From assembly GCA_004194705.1 (NCBI GenBank), contig SADC01000308.1, forward strand, positions 62,001-126,000: a stretch of DNA of 64,000 nt. Reading direction: 5' to 3'. This DNA comes from Ditylenchus dipsaci (Eukaryota; Nematoda; Chromadorea; Rhabditida; Anguinidae). Made by a program: the position numbers and the translations under genes. The notes beneath the pieces were generated by a model that did no database searches, was not told the origin of the DNA, and worked only from the letters and a program-made list of their open reading frames with translations. This document shows positions 12,501 to 27,384 of this stretch, one piece after another; the first letter of the stretch is position 1; every line of letters starts with the position of its first letter.

Positions 12501-15500
12501 ATGGCAGCTCAAGAAGAAAATGTTTTTATAAATTATTTGGGTTAGAATTTTTATTTGAGCTGACAAACTTGATTGCACCGGTTTCTGAATGTGCTATTTT
12601 AAAGCTTACCAACTGTAGGTGGAACATATGGACTTGTTGTTGTTGAAGGTGGACATTGTTCGCTTGCTGTTTAGACCACTGCTAGCCTAAAAATTATTTT
12701 TAGTCTGTAATTTTAGCCATACTCTTCATTTTACTTTGTCATCGTTATCGTCCACCAGGAAATCTCTCTTTGGATACGGATTTTGCAGCCTAGAAATTCA
12801 ATTCATTAAAAAGTATGAAATAGGTTTCTATTTGTTTAAAAAAATACCCGCGAAAACGAATGCGGATCTCCTGTGAAAGAGGGAGGATCTTCCTTTTAAA
12901 TTAGCTAAGAATTTTTTCATTCCTAAATTAAAAAAGAAACCCCAACTTTAAAAAATTGGTGTTCCATTGCCTCAGCAGCAGTTATTCTAAATAAGATTTT
13001 TTATCACATCAATTATAATTTAAAAACCTCTTCAATGGGTCCATAGTCACAACTTTTGCAATAAAGAAAATGTATTAGCCATATCACCCTTGTTTTGATC
13101 AGTCTTCAGGTATTTGTCCATGTATTTCGTAAGGCGCAGTTTTTAAACCTAAAAGGTTACAGTTAAATTTTGGTTTTTTTAGTAAAAAAGATATACTCAT
13201 GCTTGTCGAAATCTTTCAAAAGCTTTGGATACTCAGGCATCTTTTTCAAATCCTACAAAAAAGATTATAAGGTTAAATGCAGTTTTTAAATGAAATCTAC
13301 CGGCCACTCTGCTCTGTAGGGTACTGTAATTTTATAATTTTGAATTTTTTAATTTTTTTGGCTGATTGGTATTCGCTAACTAACGTACCCCCATGACAGT
13401 AAATATTTTCTTCAACTGGTCAGGATGGTAGGGCGTAGTGGCTGGAAACTTCAGGATAGTTAGACGTTAAAAAATTATACTATCAAAATTTACATTTAAT
13501 GTCCTCTTCACGACACAAAAATATCTATAATACAAATATTTAGTTAAAAGCACATACAGTTGTATTGTATTGCTGTATTACATTATATTGTATTACATTT
13601 TTTCTTTATACAAGAAACTTTTTTTGTGTTAACTGTATTAACTTTTTAATGGTTCAGTGGTTAATTCTTTCAAAAATTAAACTACCTAGGTTCTTTATGC
13701 AATGTTAACTATTTAAAGTGATCCATGTGCATTCACCATTCGCAGTTCACTATGTGAAGTTCTGTTATTTGAATAGAGTATAACCCTCGATTTAACGGCA
13801 TCCTGGCGAGCTGTTAAATCGAGGGCTCACTTTGCCTTAGTCAATGTCGGCAAATTGGTCTATTTTTGGGTGCTGTTGAATCGAGGGTGGACTGTACAGT
13901 CTGTGATGAACTCCTTATAATAATACAGGTTTGACTTTGAAACTTTTTTACTTACCGGTTCTGAAGTCAATAGCTCTGCAAAAATACAACCAATAGCCCA
14001 AATATCAATAGCCTGAAAACATTTTATATTAAGAGTGGGTTTAAAAATTGATTAACCTTTGTATAATGTTTAGCACAAAGAAGTAACTCCTAAAAACACG
14101 TTAAAAATTCATGTGCTCTTTACAATTGACATGTATACCACAGCTCTGTACCAGAATGTTACCTAAATGATAAATTTAGATGAAGATACACAAAAAAATT
14201 TAACAAATAAAGGTACTTACAACAACAGGATCCAAATCAGCGAGCTGTAAAAAATATTTTTTATAAAATAATGTATAGAAATATTATACCGGTCTCAATG
14301 GGTTGTGAAAATCCTAGCAAATCCCATATCAGCAATTTTGACCCTGAATTTAATGGGTAATTTTAGAAAAAAAATGCGACTGTTTTGTACACCTACGCCC
14401 CTCTCTAAACCCGTGCCTTCGCCATAACTAAAATATTAGCAGGCTTGAGATCACGGTGCATCATTATGCAGTGTTGGTGTGTAATATGTATGCCTGAAAT
14501 TTTATGTCTTCTCAAGATCTAGGTACCAGCCCGGATTACTCATATTCACGCATAGTATTAAGACCCGAAAAAAGGCGGACTGAACACAGATGGTGTTTTC
14601 GACATTTTATATTTTAAAAATTCAAGGATGAGTCGATCTGCCATTAGGTACTTTTGAAAAAGGTATAAAAAATCTAAAAAAATACTCAACTTTACCGTTT
14701 TTTAATTGTTTAGTTGGTACCTTGCAAGCGTAGTTGCACCGCCGCCTGCGCACCACATCGGTTACCCGGCGGACCCCAGGCGGTGCCCAGCGGCCATAAA
14801 TCTTCGAGATGAGAGTGACATGATTATCGTAAAAAAGCTATGACCAAAATTACCGAAGGGGTGTCACCAGAAGTCCAACTAAGCTTGTAAAAAATAAAAT
14901 AAAAATACCATCAAGTATTTGAAAGAGTAGACTTTTGACCATGCCTTTAGGAACCTAAAATTGCTTTCGGTTTGCAGCTAACCAGTTAGTGTATAACAAA
15001 AATATCTCACCATAAACCCTCTGTTGTTTTTGTTTGGCAGCTCTAAACACAATGTGTAAAACTGATCCAACAAAATTAAAAAAATTACCTATGAAATTTT
15101 ATCTAAACTGAGAATTTACTTATTGGTCACATAAATAATGAAAAAAGTTTACAATATGCCAGAGATCATGTTCCTGTAAGTTACAGGTTTGTTCACTATG
15201 TTATGCAAAAAAAAACATTACAGCGTAATCGAACAGCAACCACACTTTTCGATCATGTGTCAAAAAAACACGTTGAAGCTCTATTATGTTAGGGTTTCTG
15301 TAAAAATAATTTAGTGAACGAAAGCTTTGCATTATATTTACTTGAGCTCTCTCAACAAGGCAATTTCTCGACATGCGCTCATGGAAAACCTTAAATTTTT
15401 ATTTAATATGAAAATGCTAACTGTTTTTCTTATCAATCATTTCCATACCCTGCTCCTTCAATTAACTTCAGAGCGTAGCATACATCTGAAACTGGCAAGG

Positions 15501-17866
15501 ATAAAAAAGACTAGATAAATTTTTTTAGTGGTATTTATGTTTTGAGTGGTCAAATATCGCTTTAACCTAACTTTATTTTGATCGTACTCATTTATCATAC
15601 AAGCTACAGTCTACTATCGATATAGCGCAGGTGCAAAAAAGTTCGTTTCCGCCTAGGGCTCGACACTTTCTTTACCTCTATTTTTGAAAACTTTTACCAA
15701 ATCTGATTCGTCAGTCTAATCAGAATTATCGCAAGGATTCCGATTTTGCATGTCGCTTTTGTAAATGGCAACATTTTGGCCGAAAAGACCCACTACACTA
15801 TATCGAGAGCCGCGGGTCTTTTCGGCAAAACTGTTACCATTTACATAAACGACCGGCAAAATCGGTATCCTTGCGATATTTTTAATTAGACTGACAAATT
15901 AGTTTTGGTAAAAGTTTCAAAGGTAGAAATAAAAAAGTGTCGGACCCTAGGCGGGAACGAACTTTCCGCACCTACACTATATCCAGAGTAGACTGTACTC
16001 CTCGATACAGCGCCGCTCCTGAGAGCCAAATATTGATGGCGTTATGCCGAATTGGTTTTATATCGTGTTCTTGTTAAAAAAAATTCATTGATCAATTTAT
16101 CATCTTATTAAAACACTTGGTTAAATATAAAAAGGAATTATGAAATATTATCACTGAAAGTGCCATTTTATCAAGAGTCCTCGTAACACTTTACTTGGCC
16201 CCCCCACGGCTGACCCACTTTCGAGGTGAATTTTTAAAAAACCGATTGCATATTCGTGTTTCTCGACCCGGATTTTTACGGAAAATGATCATCAGATTCT
16301 GTGAAAGTGAAAAAAATTTTTGGGATTTGCCTTGGTCCCCCAAGGTAAAATTTTAGAAAAATTTGAAAAAATATTTTTTAAATTGGCGCCTTTTGAATTT
16401 TAAAGGGATAAAGGCTGTATTGGGAGGGGAAGGTAATAAAAGGGAGCCACTTTATGGCAGAACGTTAGAAATTTAAATTAAATTATAAATTTAAATTTTA
16501 AATCTGTATTCTTCAACTGGGGGGTTGTCAAGTAAAGTCTAGCCGAGTCCTCTTCTTAGTAAGGACTAAAAACTTAGTTGAATTGGGCCGGCTCCTCAAT
16601 ATTTTTATATAAATCTTAAAAAAGAGAAATCGGTATCTCAGAGGTGTCGTTATATCGAGGGTAGACTTGCAGGGCAGTTTGAGCTGTACGGTTAACTTTG
16701 TGCAATCAACTTTCTATAGCTAATTGTAATGACTGAACTATTTTCAGACGAATTTTTAAAGGAGGGGGAAAAGCCATTTAGGTTAGGCCATTTGGCTTTG
16801 TAAAAGTGGCCCCAGTAAGCGTTTGTGTTTTTCGGCCCAAAAAAGTGTGCAGGTTCGATCCCACATAGTAACACGCTATTATTTTGGATTGTTTGGCCAG
16901 TTTAAGATTTAACTAGACTTTTTTATGCAAGATTCGGAATCAGCGATCCAAATTACCCCTAGAACTGGTCAAACAATCCGAAAAAAAGTAAAGTGCATGC
17001 ATGCGGAATCGAACTTACGCACCCTTTTATAACCATGAAACACAAACGCTTACGCACTGCGCCACTTTTTCGAACCTAAATGGCTTTCCCCCTCCTTTAA
17101 AGGACTATGGTTTTTGCGCGCAGTGGCATGTGCAAAATTTGAATTGGCGGGGACATTTCTCTTTCGTCTATCAGTGTAATCTTTCGAGTTGTTTCGAATT
17201 ACCCCAAAGAGTACACTGATAGACGAAAGAAAAGTGTCCCCCGCCAATTCAAATTTTGCACATGCCACTGAGCGCAAAAAAACATGGTCCTTTAAGCAAC
17301 TATTTTAATGAATGGCAAAAGTTGATAAAAAATGTTCAGACTGTACTACTATACCGTATGACTTTTCTGTACCGTATGACTTTTAAATGTATGGTAAAAA
17401 AGACTCTATTATTGGTGTAAACTTTTTGAGTACTATATTACCTTTTTTGCCTGGAGGGGGATTTCGAGGAGTAGCCTAAATAACAAATAAGGTATTTTAT
17501 CAGAAATATTGGCAAAAGTGTAAATTAACATGCTTTGTAAACATGCCCTGAAAATAAGTAAACTAACTGTCACAGAGTTCAAAATTAAAAAATTAAAAGA
17601 CACCATAAGTTCCTCGACCAACCTTCAAAATTCATATTTATATTGTAGCTGCGGAAAAATATCTTACTTTATTTCCTTCAAAAGAAAACAAATCTTCGAC
17701 TTTCTCTCGAGTTTTCGCAAGCTAAATTTATGACCTCTTGCAAAGTGTCTAAATTCTAATAGATTACCTCCTCTCGGAAAGACGCGTCAATCATCGGGAT
17801 GACATTTTGGCGATCAATTATGACTTTTTCTGTAAAGCTTCGCTTGGTGTTTTTTAAAATTTTCAT
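9534..17866 (-). CDS. cdk-8: CDK8-type Mediator kinase with Gln-rich C-terminal tail (about 33 exons)
   Basis: Cyclin-C-dependent kinase of the Mediator kinase module, nuclear by family knowledge. Visible in order are MIDASF start, [26 protein letters not shown] (Gly loop), [10 protein letters not shown] (Lys), [14 protein letters not shown] (the CDK8 form of the cyclin helix), [53 protein letters not shown] (DMG instead of DFG, diagnostic of CDK8/19), [49 protein letters not shown] and PYPKRDFL. A tail rich in Gln, Met and Asn ends [14 protein letters not shown]. Main exons include 17668-17721, 15342-15389, 15222-15297, 14397-14493, 14290-14343, 13956-14012, 13389-13441, 13028-13148, 12735-12789, 12058-12204, 11819-11886, 10565-10680, 10382-10509 and 9534-9708. 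Several exons need one extra base to stay in frame (near 14422, 14308, 13135, 13050). The Pro of APE is missing at the 14142/14089 junction. The start may be 17794 rather than 17866. Confidence 0.9.
9823..10072. repeat. TACCGTATTTCCTCT-type palindrome, copy 3 (intronic)
   Basis: The left end is TACCGTATTTCCTCTAATTA and the right end GGCTAATTAGAGAAATACGG. The element lies in the intron between the last two exons of the kinase. A close relative is at 42453-42692 with nearly the same interior words (CCAAAATTTTCACGA, GGATCTTCACC). Confidence 0.8.
10781..10889. repeat. Near-perfect short palindrome with GATTGGGTACA words
   Basis: GCGATTGGGTACAAATTGTG is answered exactly by CACAATTTGTACCCAATCGC. 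Each arm holds the word GATTGGGTACA twice, so the arm is itself a tiny tandem repeat. It lies in a kinase intron next to a larger imperfect foldback at 10905-11115. Confidence 0.75.
10905..11115. repeat. Foldback with TTGGTCCCCTGTTGTTTT ends, copy 1
   Basis: Ends GCCTTGGTCCCCTGTTGTTT and AAAAGACAACAGGGACCAAG are inverted. The interior has repeated GATTATGATG-like and GATCACC words. A relative at 43045-43240 shares the same order of words. Confidence 0.65.
11337..11502. repeat. CAGTCGA-type palindromic element with ATATAAGAGCACC repeats (intronic)
   Basis: The left end is TACAGTCGAACATGGATATA and the right end ATCCAGGTTCGACTGTA. The arms contain several GATATAAGAGCA words, a tandem-arm variant of the pogo-like family. 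It sits in an intron of the CDK8-type gene. Confidence 0.7.
13776..13900. repeat. CCCTCGATTTAACGG palindrome (intronic)
   Basis: CCCTCGATTTAACGGCATCC faces GAGCTGTTAAATCGAGGGCT. A second CGAGGGTGGACTGTA closes the element. A relative at 33343-33450 shares CAACCCTCGATTTAACGGCC. It lies in the kinase intron before the exon that begins at 13524. Confidence 0.65.
15605..15997. repeat. CAGTCGACTCTCGATATA-type element, copy in CDK8 intron
   Basis: The ends are TACAGTCTACTATCGATATA and TATATCCAGAGTAGACTGTA. The inner arms carry GTTCGTTTCCGCCTAGGGCT and its complement-type word CCCTAGGCGGGAACGAACTT. It lies in the long intron between the kinase exons at 17442 and 15485. Confidence 0.75.
16752..17096. 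repeat. Foldback element with tRNA-like arms, copy 2
   Basis: The outer ends AAAGGAGGGGGAAAAGCCAT and TGGCTTTCCCCCTCCTTTAA are inverted. Inside, both arms carry the tRNA-like words GTAAGCGTTTGTGTTT and GGTTCGATCC, in opposite orientation as in copy 1. The tRNA-like part is more decayed than at 2470. It shares its right terminal CCTTTAAAGG with the next foldback. Confidence 0.65.
17094..17298. repeat. TTTAAAGGACCATG-type foldback, copy 2
   Basis: TTTAAAGGACTATGGTTTTT faces AAAAACATGGTCCTTTAA. Inner arms hold CAAAATTTGAATTGGCGGGG and CTTTCGTCTATCAGTG with their complements. The word CTCTTTCGTCT also marks the copies at 22133 and 25425. The small open frames here lie inside the palindrome. Confidence 0.8.
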
Positions 17867-17982
17867 TTAAAGTATGCGTGTCTACAACATTTTGCTCGAT
17901 ATTTTTTCTTTATCCAAAATAATTTATAGCAAAAGAAACATTGGTAATAAACAAGAAACAGGGTGAATGAGAGATGAATTAG
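17867..17982 (-). promoter_or_regulatory. Intercistronic gap between rpt-4 and the CDK8-type gene
   Basis: Only 116 bp separate the Rpt4 stop (17983) from the first in-frame Met of the kinase (17866), on the same strand. A 3'-splice-like TTTACAG ends at 17830, just inside the proposed kinase leader. No clear AATAAA lies in the gap. Spacing of this size plus an acceptor is what a nematode operon with trans-splicing of the downstream gene looks like. If TTTACAG is the trans-splice site, translation would begin at the Met at 17794. Confidence 0.45.
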
Positions 17983-21020
<3,038 letters not shown>

Positions 21021-21029
21021 TTTAGCAAT

Positions 21030-22130
21030 TATGAATTAAAGAAGATAGTTTTTGGTTAGATTGAGTGCAAAAACAACACTTTCATCCAAATTTGTAATCA
21101 TTTTTGTTTTATGCTACTGCAAACTTTCTTTCCATGACAAAAATTGTTTGAAAAGAAATTTTGAACATGGCATTTCGAATGAAACTAGTTTTTTCTAGGA
21201 CTGTAAATTTCAGAAATTATAAAGCTGCGGAAGTCTTTCACACACAACAATACGATCGTTACCAATAAAATATATATAATAGTTCTGAAGTGGACTAAAT
21301 GCTGAATTACTATCTTGATTCAATAACTTTTGCACAGAATGTAGAGTAATAAACTTGAAATTTGCGAGACACTTGACTGGATTAGGTATCGGAATGAATA
21401 TTTGAACCCATCAATAATTTTTCATGTCAGTTATTTATATAAGGTGCCAGCCAATCGGCTGCCCGCAATCACTATTCGACACTCCAGATATTCAGCACCT
21501 CGTCTATCGAGGGGTGACGGATAACCGAGGTTAAAAAATTTTCACGAGAAATAACAAAAATAATGACAAATAAGTTATTTACAAATAAGTTACAAATGAG
21601 TTTCAAATAAATTGTATAGTGCCCTTATTGTATTGACATTGGAGTACATCCATACTGTTCTATACTGCCATTACTTTGACTTTTGACTGTCTTGTTTATC
21701 TTCTAAAATAAAAGCCCGTTTCCTTTTTCGAATAAAATTTCAGGGTCAAGGCAGGGATCCGATATCTACTTATTTATAAGAAAGCTTTATTTCGGCTGTC
21801 CGAATCTTATCATTTTGGCGCTAGTAGCGAATACCCCCCCCCCCAAGCATCCGACCTTTAAAAATCACTGTAACTACCCTTGCAAACAACAAGTTTAGGA
21901 TTAGCCATTAGGCTTGGGGGTAGGCCAGCGTACGGAAGTTGTGACTAATAAAGAGTTTGCGCACATTTTCCGGGGTCTGGGACATAAATTTGGGTACTTT
22001 TTACTGAAGTAAAAAAAGTGAAAATCGTCGGGGGGGGGGCGGTATTCGCTACTAGCGTCTCATTTTTGATTTATTCTAAAATTATTCGGGATCTACTGAT
22101 TTTTTTGTACCGAATTTTTTTTTGAAAAAC
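21030..22130. other. Upstream of rpt-4, no gene identified
   Basis: This AT-rich stretch should contain the promoter of the rpt-4 unit, but no defined element can be named. A diverged inverted pair of GCTAGTAGCGAATACCCCCC-like words lies at 21818-21844 and 22033-22055. Confidence 0.4.
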
Positions 22131-22132
22131 AT

Positions 22133-22342
22133 GCTCTTTTAAAGGACCATAGCCGTCGCCGACAACGATAATTTTAAATGTTTGAATTCGCGCGAGACAC
22201 TTCTCTTTCGTCTTTTACTGTACTCTTTTGAGTCATTCGAAGCAAGTCAAAAGAGTACAATGAAAGACGAAAGAGAACTGTCCCGCGCGAATTCATACAT
22301 TAGAAATTATCGTTCTCGGCGTAGACTATGGTCCTTTAACCG
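22133..22342. repeat. TTTAAAGGACCATAG-type foldback, copy 3
   Basis: TTTAAAGGACCATAGCCGTC pairs with GTAGACTATGGTCCTTTAA. Inner arms contain TTGAATTCGCGCGAGACACT and CTCTTTCGTCTTTTACTGTA with their complements. The element is about 210 bp and nearly perfect. Confidence 0.8.
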
Positions 22343-22344
22343 TA

Positions 22345-23370
22345 AAATCTTAGTTTTTGTAAAAAATCTACTTATTTAAAAAAAAATTTATGGGATGCGA
22401 CTCTTTCCACGCTCAGGCATATTAAGAGTTTGTAAGATTTTTTCATAGGTTGCCAACCTGATTTAAGTCATTTATTTTTTCTTTTTGTAAGATGGTCTCT
22501 ATCTTTATTAAATATAGCGTGAGATTTTGCAAAAATGAATTATCTATGTTGCTTAAGTTTAAGAATCAGTGTGCTCAGTGGACCAATCAACGATTATACC
22601 TGTAAATTTGTGCTGCTTCTCTGAATAAATGTGAGCATCTTCACATAAAGAAAAGAGCATTTATTTGTATTTGTCATCATCATCAGCAGCAGCCAACCAT
22701 CATGCATCTATTTAGCTGGTCATTCAGGAAAGCAACTGCAAATCCTGCAACACCTCAACAACACAAACAGGTCTTCAGGCAAGTCCTCCGCAAAAGGAGG
22801 AAGCAAAGTGAGGAGCAGGTGAGACAATGTGTCTATTACACCAACAACATAATTATGTTTTTTTCTCATTGTTATTGTTGTGCTGCTAGTAATCCCCAGT
22901 TTTCCTTTACGATCCGTGCATCCCAATTTTGTACTTGAAGAATGGAAGTAAGCTGGAAAATATATGGCTAATAGTCTTGCTGGAAATTGCTTTTGTTAGA
23001 AAGTTTGCTAAGCCGTCTGTCTGGTATTATGACTCTAACACTTGGTTTTTAATTGAGAAGTTGATATGTGGGTTTTCAAAACTCACATCTCACACTTTGC
23101 TTCACACTAGTTTCGGAAGTTCGAAAGCGAGCTGATACAAAATTCAAAAAACTGCCTTGCTCTTCCCTGTTGGTTTTCGGTCCTGAAAATTCACTTGCCG
23201 ATTTTTGTTTAATTTTTTTTAGAAAGTATTTGGCAAAAACCCATGTTTGATATTAACGTTTTTCCAAAAAAACGCTGTTTTTGTGGTTAACTGAGAATCA
23301 GATGTCGAAAAGTGGGAAAGTTTTCCCGTTCCCGCATCAGCACTAGACAAAATTTAAAGAATTTTTTTTT
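22345..23370. other. No gene identified
   Basis: A CATCATCATCAGCAGCAGCC low-complexity run precedes an ATG at 22702. The following 78-codon frame has no domain or splice partner and is not called. The remainder is AT-rich with no recognised structure. Confidence 0.4.
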
Positions 23371-23379
23371 TCAACATAG

Positions 23380-23483
23380 GGTTCCATGTCTGAGTGGTTT
23401 GACGCTTTTAGGTCTATTCCCACACTACTGCTGATGACCGGACAGGAATCCGTTCGGTTTCGAATTCTGGTCCCACCACTACA
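23380..23483 (+). repeat. tRNA(Leu/Ser)-like short repeat
   Basis: The sequence starts GGTTCCATGTCTGAGTGGTT, which matches the A box of a class II tRNA. It ends with CGGTTTCGAATTCTGGTCCC, a B-box-like T arm with one extra base, and an acceptor-like CCACCAC. The anticodon region does not fold clearly. This is best read as a tRNA-derived SINE-like remnant or tRNA pseudogene. Confidence 0.45.
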
Positions 23484-23489
23484 AATCCG

Positions 23490-24900
23490 GTCCAGACTCG
23501 AGAAAACCAGAATCCGGTAAAATTTGAAAACTATTTAATAACACCTATGATAACTGTACGTTGATAACTTTAGAATTTAACGTATATTATACGAAGATTT
23601 GTGCCGTTATCAAATTCAGAAATCGGCCGCGCTATGGTTTTTTGAGCCACCGCGATCCCAATCCGGTGAATTTTCATAAATCCGGTCCAGAATCTCTCCG
23701 GTACCCCAAAGCAGCAGCATTACTCCACACTCCCTAATTCGGATCCCATATAGTTTTTTTGGTGATTGTTGTTGTGTTTGTATATAGTTGGGAGAGGATT
23801 GGTAGATGAAAAGTGGGTAATTATGAGCGTGAGCATGATGGCTGAGGGATTTAGGGATTTTATATCCCTCACCAACTTGGAGGCACTGCTGCTGCAAAAG
23901 AGAGTGTGTTCCCTTTTGGATGATAGTTGTTCAATGGTTGTTGGACTCAATTGTGAACATTTAGAGTTAACTGTGGGCGAATGCCCAAGTGTTCCAACAC
24001 TTTTCAATCGAAATTTGGATTTGCGAGAGGGTAAACCTGTATGGACATTGGATTGAAGACTGATAGGCTTTATTAGCAGTACATCTGAGGCCCAAAAATG
24101 CCTCGTTGGATATCTTTATATTTGGGTTGCAAAATTCTTATTGTTTTCACTAATATAAAAATTCGGTGCGTATCATATTTGGTGTGTAAAAATGCAGCTA
24201 CCAATGAAACATTTTTCCATGTGTTACTTTGTTGGGTGCTTAGACGCGTTATAGGACAGTTAAAAGAGATTCAAACTTATTTTTTTCTCTCACTTTTTGG
24301 TAGTCTGCAGAACCTTTTCAAGACTGTAGCGTACACTGGCCTATAATGTCCCGAAACACAAAAAATTGATAGTCGAGGTTAAGTCAAACCATGATAAAAA
24401 ACTTTTACTTCGATTTCCCAAGTTCTTTAATGATTCTAATCATATCTCGCTGACAGTTTTGTTTCGGCGCCGACCTCTTTTCAAAAATGGCCTGCCATTT
24501 TTGAAAACATTTCCCCAACACCGGCGCTGATGCCATCGCCGACGCTGGCGCTGGGTTGAAAATTTCGTTTTTGCTGTCAATTTTAAAAAAATCTGTATTT
24601 TTATTAAGAGTTTTTTTATATTGTATGATGTTCTATAATTGTTACAGTGAATTGAAAATCAAATTAGAATACCGTACAACTTTTATCAATCCCACACCCT
24701 CTAATAGATATGTACCAAATTGGTACCGAAAATTGCCTTGGCACCCCTATTGTTTTTTTTTCAAAACTTTTAAAAGACATTTTTGTTTTGAAACACTGTT
24801 CTGTGCTTTTTTCATATGTTTATAGAACGTTTAGTTATAGTGATCTCATGTAATGTTTTAGCTACGAGCTGAGACTAAACTTGCTCAGTTGTGTTACCAA
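23490..24900. other. No gene identified
   Basis: Overlapping open frames at 23616-24056 on both strands are the longest here. None has a recognisable domain, and no acceptor or donor chain joins them. CCGGTCCAGA-type words repeat near 23479 and 23677-23700. The rest shows nothing. Confidence 0.4.
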
Positions 24901-24989
24901 AAAATTAGTAATATAAATTTTGAACCAAAAAATTCGCAGAGGTAAAAAGAACACGTCAAATTTATGCCTTTTTTTTAAAAAGCAATTTT

Positions 24990-25345
24990 TGTCGCTAAAA
25001 CAAACGTTTCGCAGAATATTGGTTGTTGACCCTGAAATTTTAAAAAGCTTTTATTCTCAAGGGTTTCATTATCATTTTTTAAATTTTTGACCAACGTGTA
25101 GCCCAAAATCTCAGCTTTCTAACAAGCTATTAACTGACTGAATGAAGTTGAAAACGGTTTTTGAATGGACTACATTTTGAAAAAATTTGCTTCATTAAAA
25201 GACTTTTTTCTTTAACTTTTTGAAACTTTATTCAGTCAGTTAATAGCTTTTTAGAAAGCTGAAATTCTGGGCTACACCTTGGTCCAAATAATTTGAAAAA
25301 TGATAAGGAAACTCCTGAGAATAAAAGCTTTTTAAAATTTCCGAC
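24990..25345. repeat. Foldback around CTGACTGAATGAA
   Basis: AAAAAGCTTTTATTCTCAAG faces GAGAATAAAAGCTTTTTAA. GTAGCCCAAAATCTCAGCTT faces AAGCTGAAATTCTGGGCTAC, and GCTATTAACTGACTGAATGA faces its complement. Arms are about 150 bp with scattered mismatches. Confidence 0.75.
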
Positions 25346-25424
25346 AGGAAAAGTGCCATTTCCGGCAGAAAAAGCGCCATTTCAGGGTCGAAAAGTATTT
25401 CAACCCAGAATAATTCTTTATTTG

Positions 25425-25637
25425 ATAGTTTATTGAAGGATCAAGCTTGTTGATGCAAATGAGAATATGACAAATTCAAATGCGAGCGGGACTCTTTTCT
25501 TTCGTCTCTCATTTTACTTTTTGAAGTCACTGTAAACAACTCCAAAGAGTAGAAGGCGAGACGAAAGAGAAGTGTGTCCTGCGCGCATTCGAATTTGTGA
25601 AATTCTCATTTGCATCAACAAGTATGGTCCTTTAAGT
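25425..25637. repeat. TTTAAAGGACCATA-type foldback, copy 4
   Basis: The left arm has AAGGATCAAGCTTGTTGATG, and the right arm CATCAACAAGTATGGTCCTT. CTTTTCTTTCGTCTCTCATT and GAGACGAAAGAGAAGTGTG are the inner arms shared with copies 2 and 3. Confidence 0.75.
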
Positions 25638-26157
25638 TCACTGCACATTGACCACCGATTTTTTCAACTTTTTCAAAAAAAATTTAGACTTTTCACGATA
25701 TCCTTTATTTTTCAAAAAGAGTTTACTGAAAAAAAACTTATTTTAAGATATAATGAGTTTATAGAATACATTTTTTTATTAAAAACTTTGCTAATTAGAA
25801 AATTTTACAATTAAAAAGTCTAAAAAATTCTTTTTGAAAAAGTTGAAAAAATCGGTGACCAACCACCCCCCCCCCCCCACCCCCAAAGTAAATAAGTTCC
25901 GAATTTAAGTTTGGCTTCATGGAAATTCAGATTACAAGTTTACTACAAAAATGGATCAATGTAAGCTGCTGTGAAGTAACAAACGTCGGGGTTTGGCTTA
26001 AACTATTAATAAATGGAAATTTTTGTGAAATTCGGCCAAAAATAGGTTAGTAAAGTGATCACTGTTATTCACATTTGATTTTGAAAAAATTTGATGTCAA
26101 CCGATGTTTTCTATTGATAACATATGATGCTGGTTATATTCAATAAAACAGTGAACT

Positions 26158-26305
26158 ACTGTATTTTCTCTAATAGAAGCCCCCGGTTTTCTATTTCTCA
26201 ATCATTGAAAACTGAAAATTATGAATCAAAAATGGTCTTATCTCTGAAATCTTAGTCAAAATGTACGGGGGGGGGGTGGCCTTTTATTAGAAAGAATACA
26301 GTAAA
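26158..26305. repeat. TACTGTATTTTCTCTAATAGAAGCC palindrome
   Basis: A variant of the TACCGTATTTCCTCT family. The left end is TACTGTATTTTCTCTAATAG and the right end CTTTTATTAGAAAGAATACA. The interior is short and has a run of G near 26268. Confidence 0.65.
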
Positions 26306-27384
26306 AGATCAAGAAAAATTAATGAAAGAAAGCAAGAAGTCGAAATAAAATGGAGCATAAAATTCAAATATATTTGCCGAAGTTTATATTGGCGGTTTTT
26401 AATTAAAATTTTGGAAACACCGCCGGAGCCACAGCACGTTTCTTTTGTCGGTCTTAGTTGCAGTCCATGAACGAGTCATTACGTGGTTGAAGAGAAAATA
26501 TAACCCATCGGCATATTTTATGCTAAAAATTCACAAACGCAAAACTGTATATCGCAGAAGAGGCGTGACGGGGATCATAAAAAACTGAAATTCTTATCCG
26601 CTCACAAGCGGGATATGACTCCGGCACTTCCATTGATAAATACTTCGTGGTTGGTGATATTTATATAGCGGTCTGCGGTGATACCAGCTTTGACTCCTTC
26701 CATTTTTGTCAATCAAAAATTTCTTTGATGCCTTTTGTTTATAATTTTGTGTTCAGCCAATTTCGCTGGTTGAAAACAGGCTCAATGTATCTTCTTCCCA
26801 CATCTAAGCGCCAAATAAATTAGAATTTCTGTGTTTTCGGGGAGGGAGAGGTAATTATTCCGTTGGCTCTTCCTTTTATTCTACTCATAAATTACTTCTT
26901 TCAGTTTTCCCTCTCTTTTTTAAGATTTTTTATGCTTTTGTGGTTGGAAATGAACTTGCTTTGCTAGCCAGCTTTTTAGTTGAAACATTTTATGCAGCAA
27001 GTTCCAGGTTCATCTAAACAGATGAAATCAGCTGGCAACAATGAGTGATATTGGATTTGGTGACTTGGACAATGACCAAGGCCCCACTTGGATAGCCGAC
27101 CTTGTATTTCAACGCCACAATATAAGCGTCAAATATGTCGCTGATGGGTTAGTTAGCTAACATAATAAAGATCTGCGAAGCGACCGAGCTATACTATGCA
27201 TAATGTTTGTTGACGCTATCTTATATTTCACATGGGCTTTGAACCTATATTGATTCAAACATTCCACACCCATAGAAAAATACTATTTACCGTGTATAAG
27301 CATCCGCGATATCAGTCGCTCTGCTCAATTTTTTTACTTATTTTGTGCTAAATTTATAAATCAGGACTTGCATCATCTTGAGAT

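Noticed and set aside
23616..24056. Overlapping frames of 93-96 codons on both strands
   Set aside because: Open on both strands with no conserved motif; nothing distinguishes either as coding.
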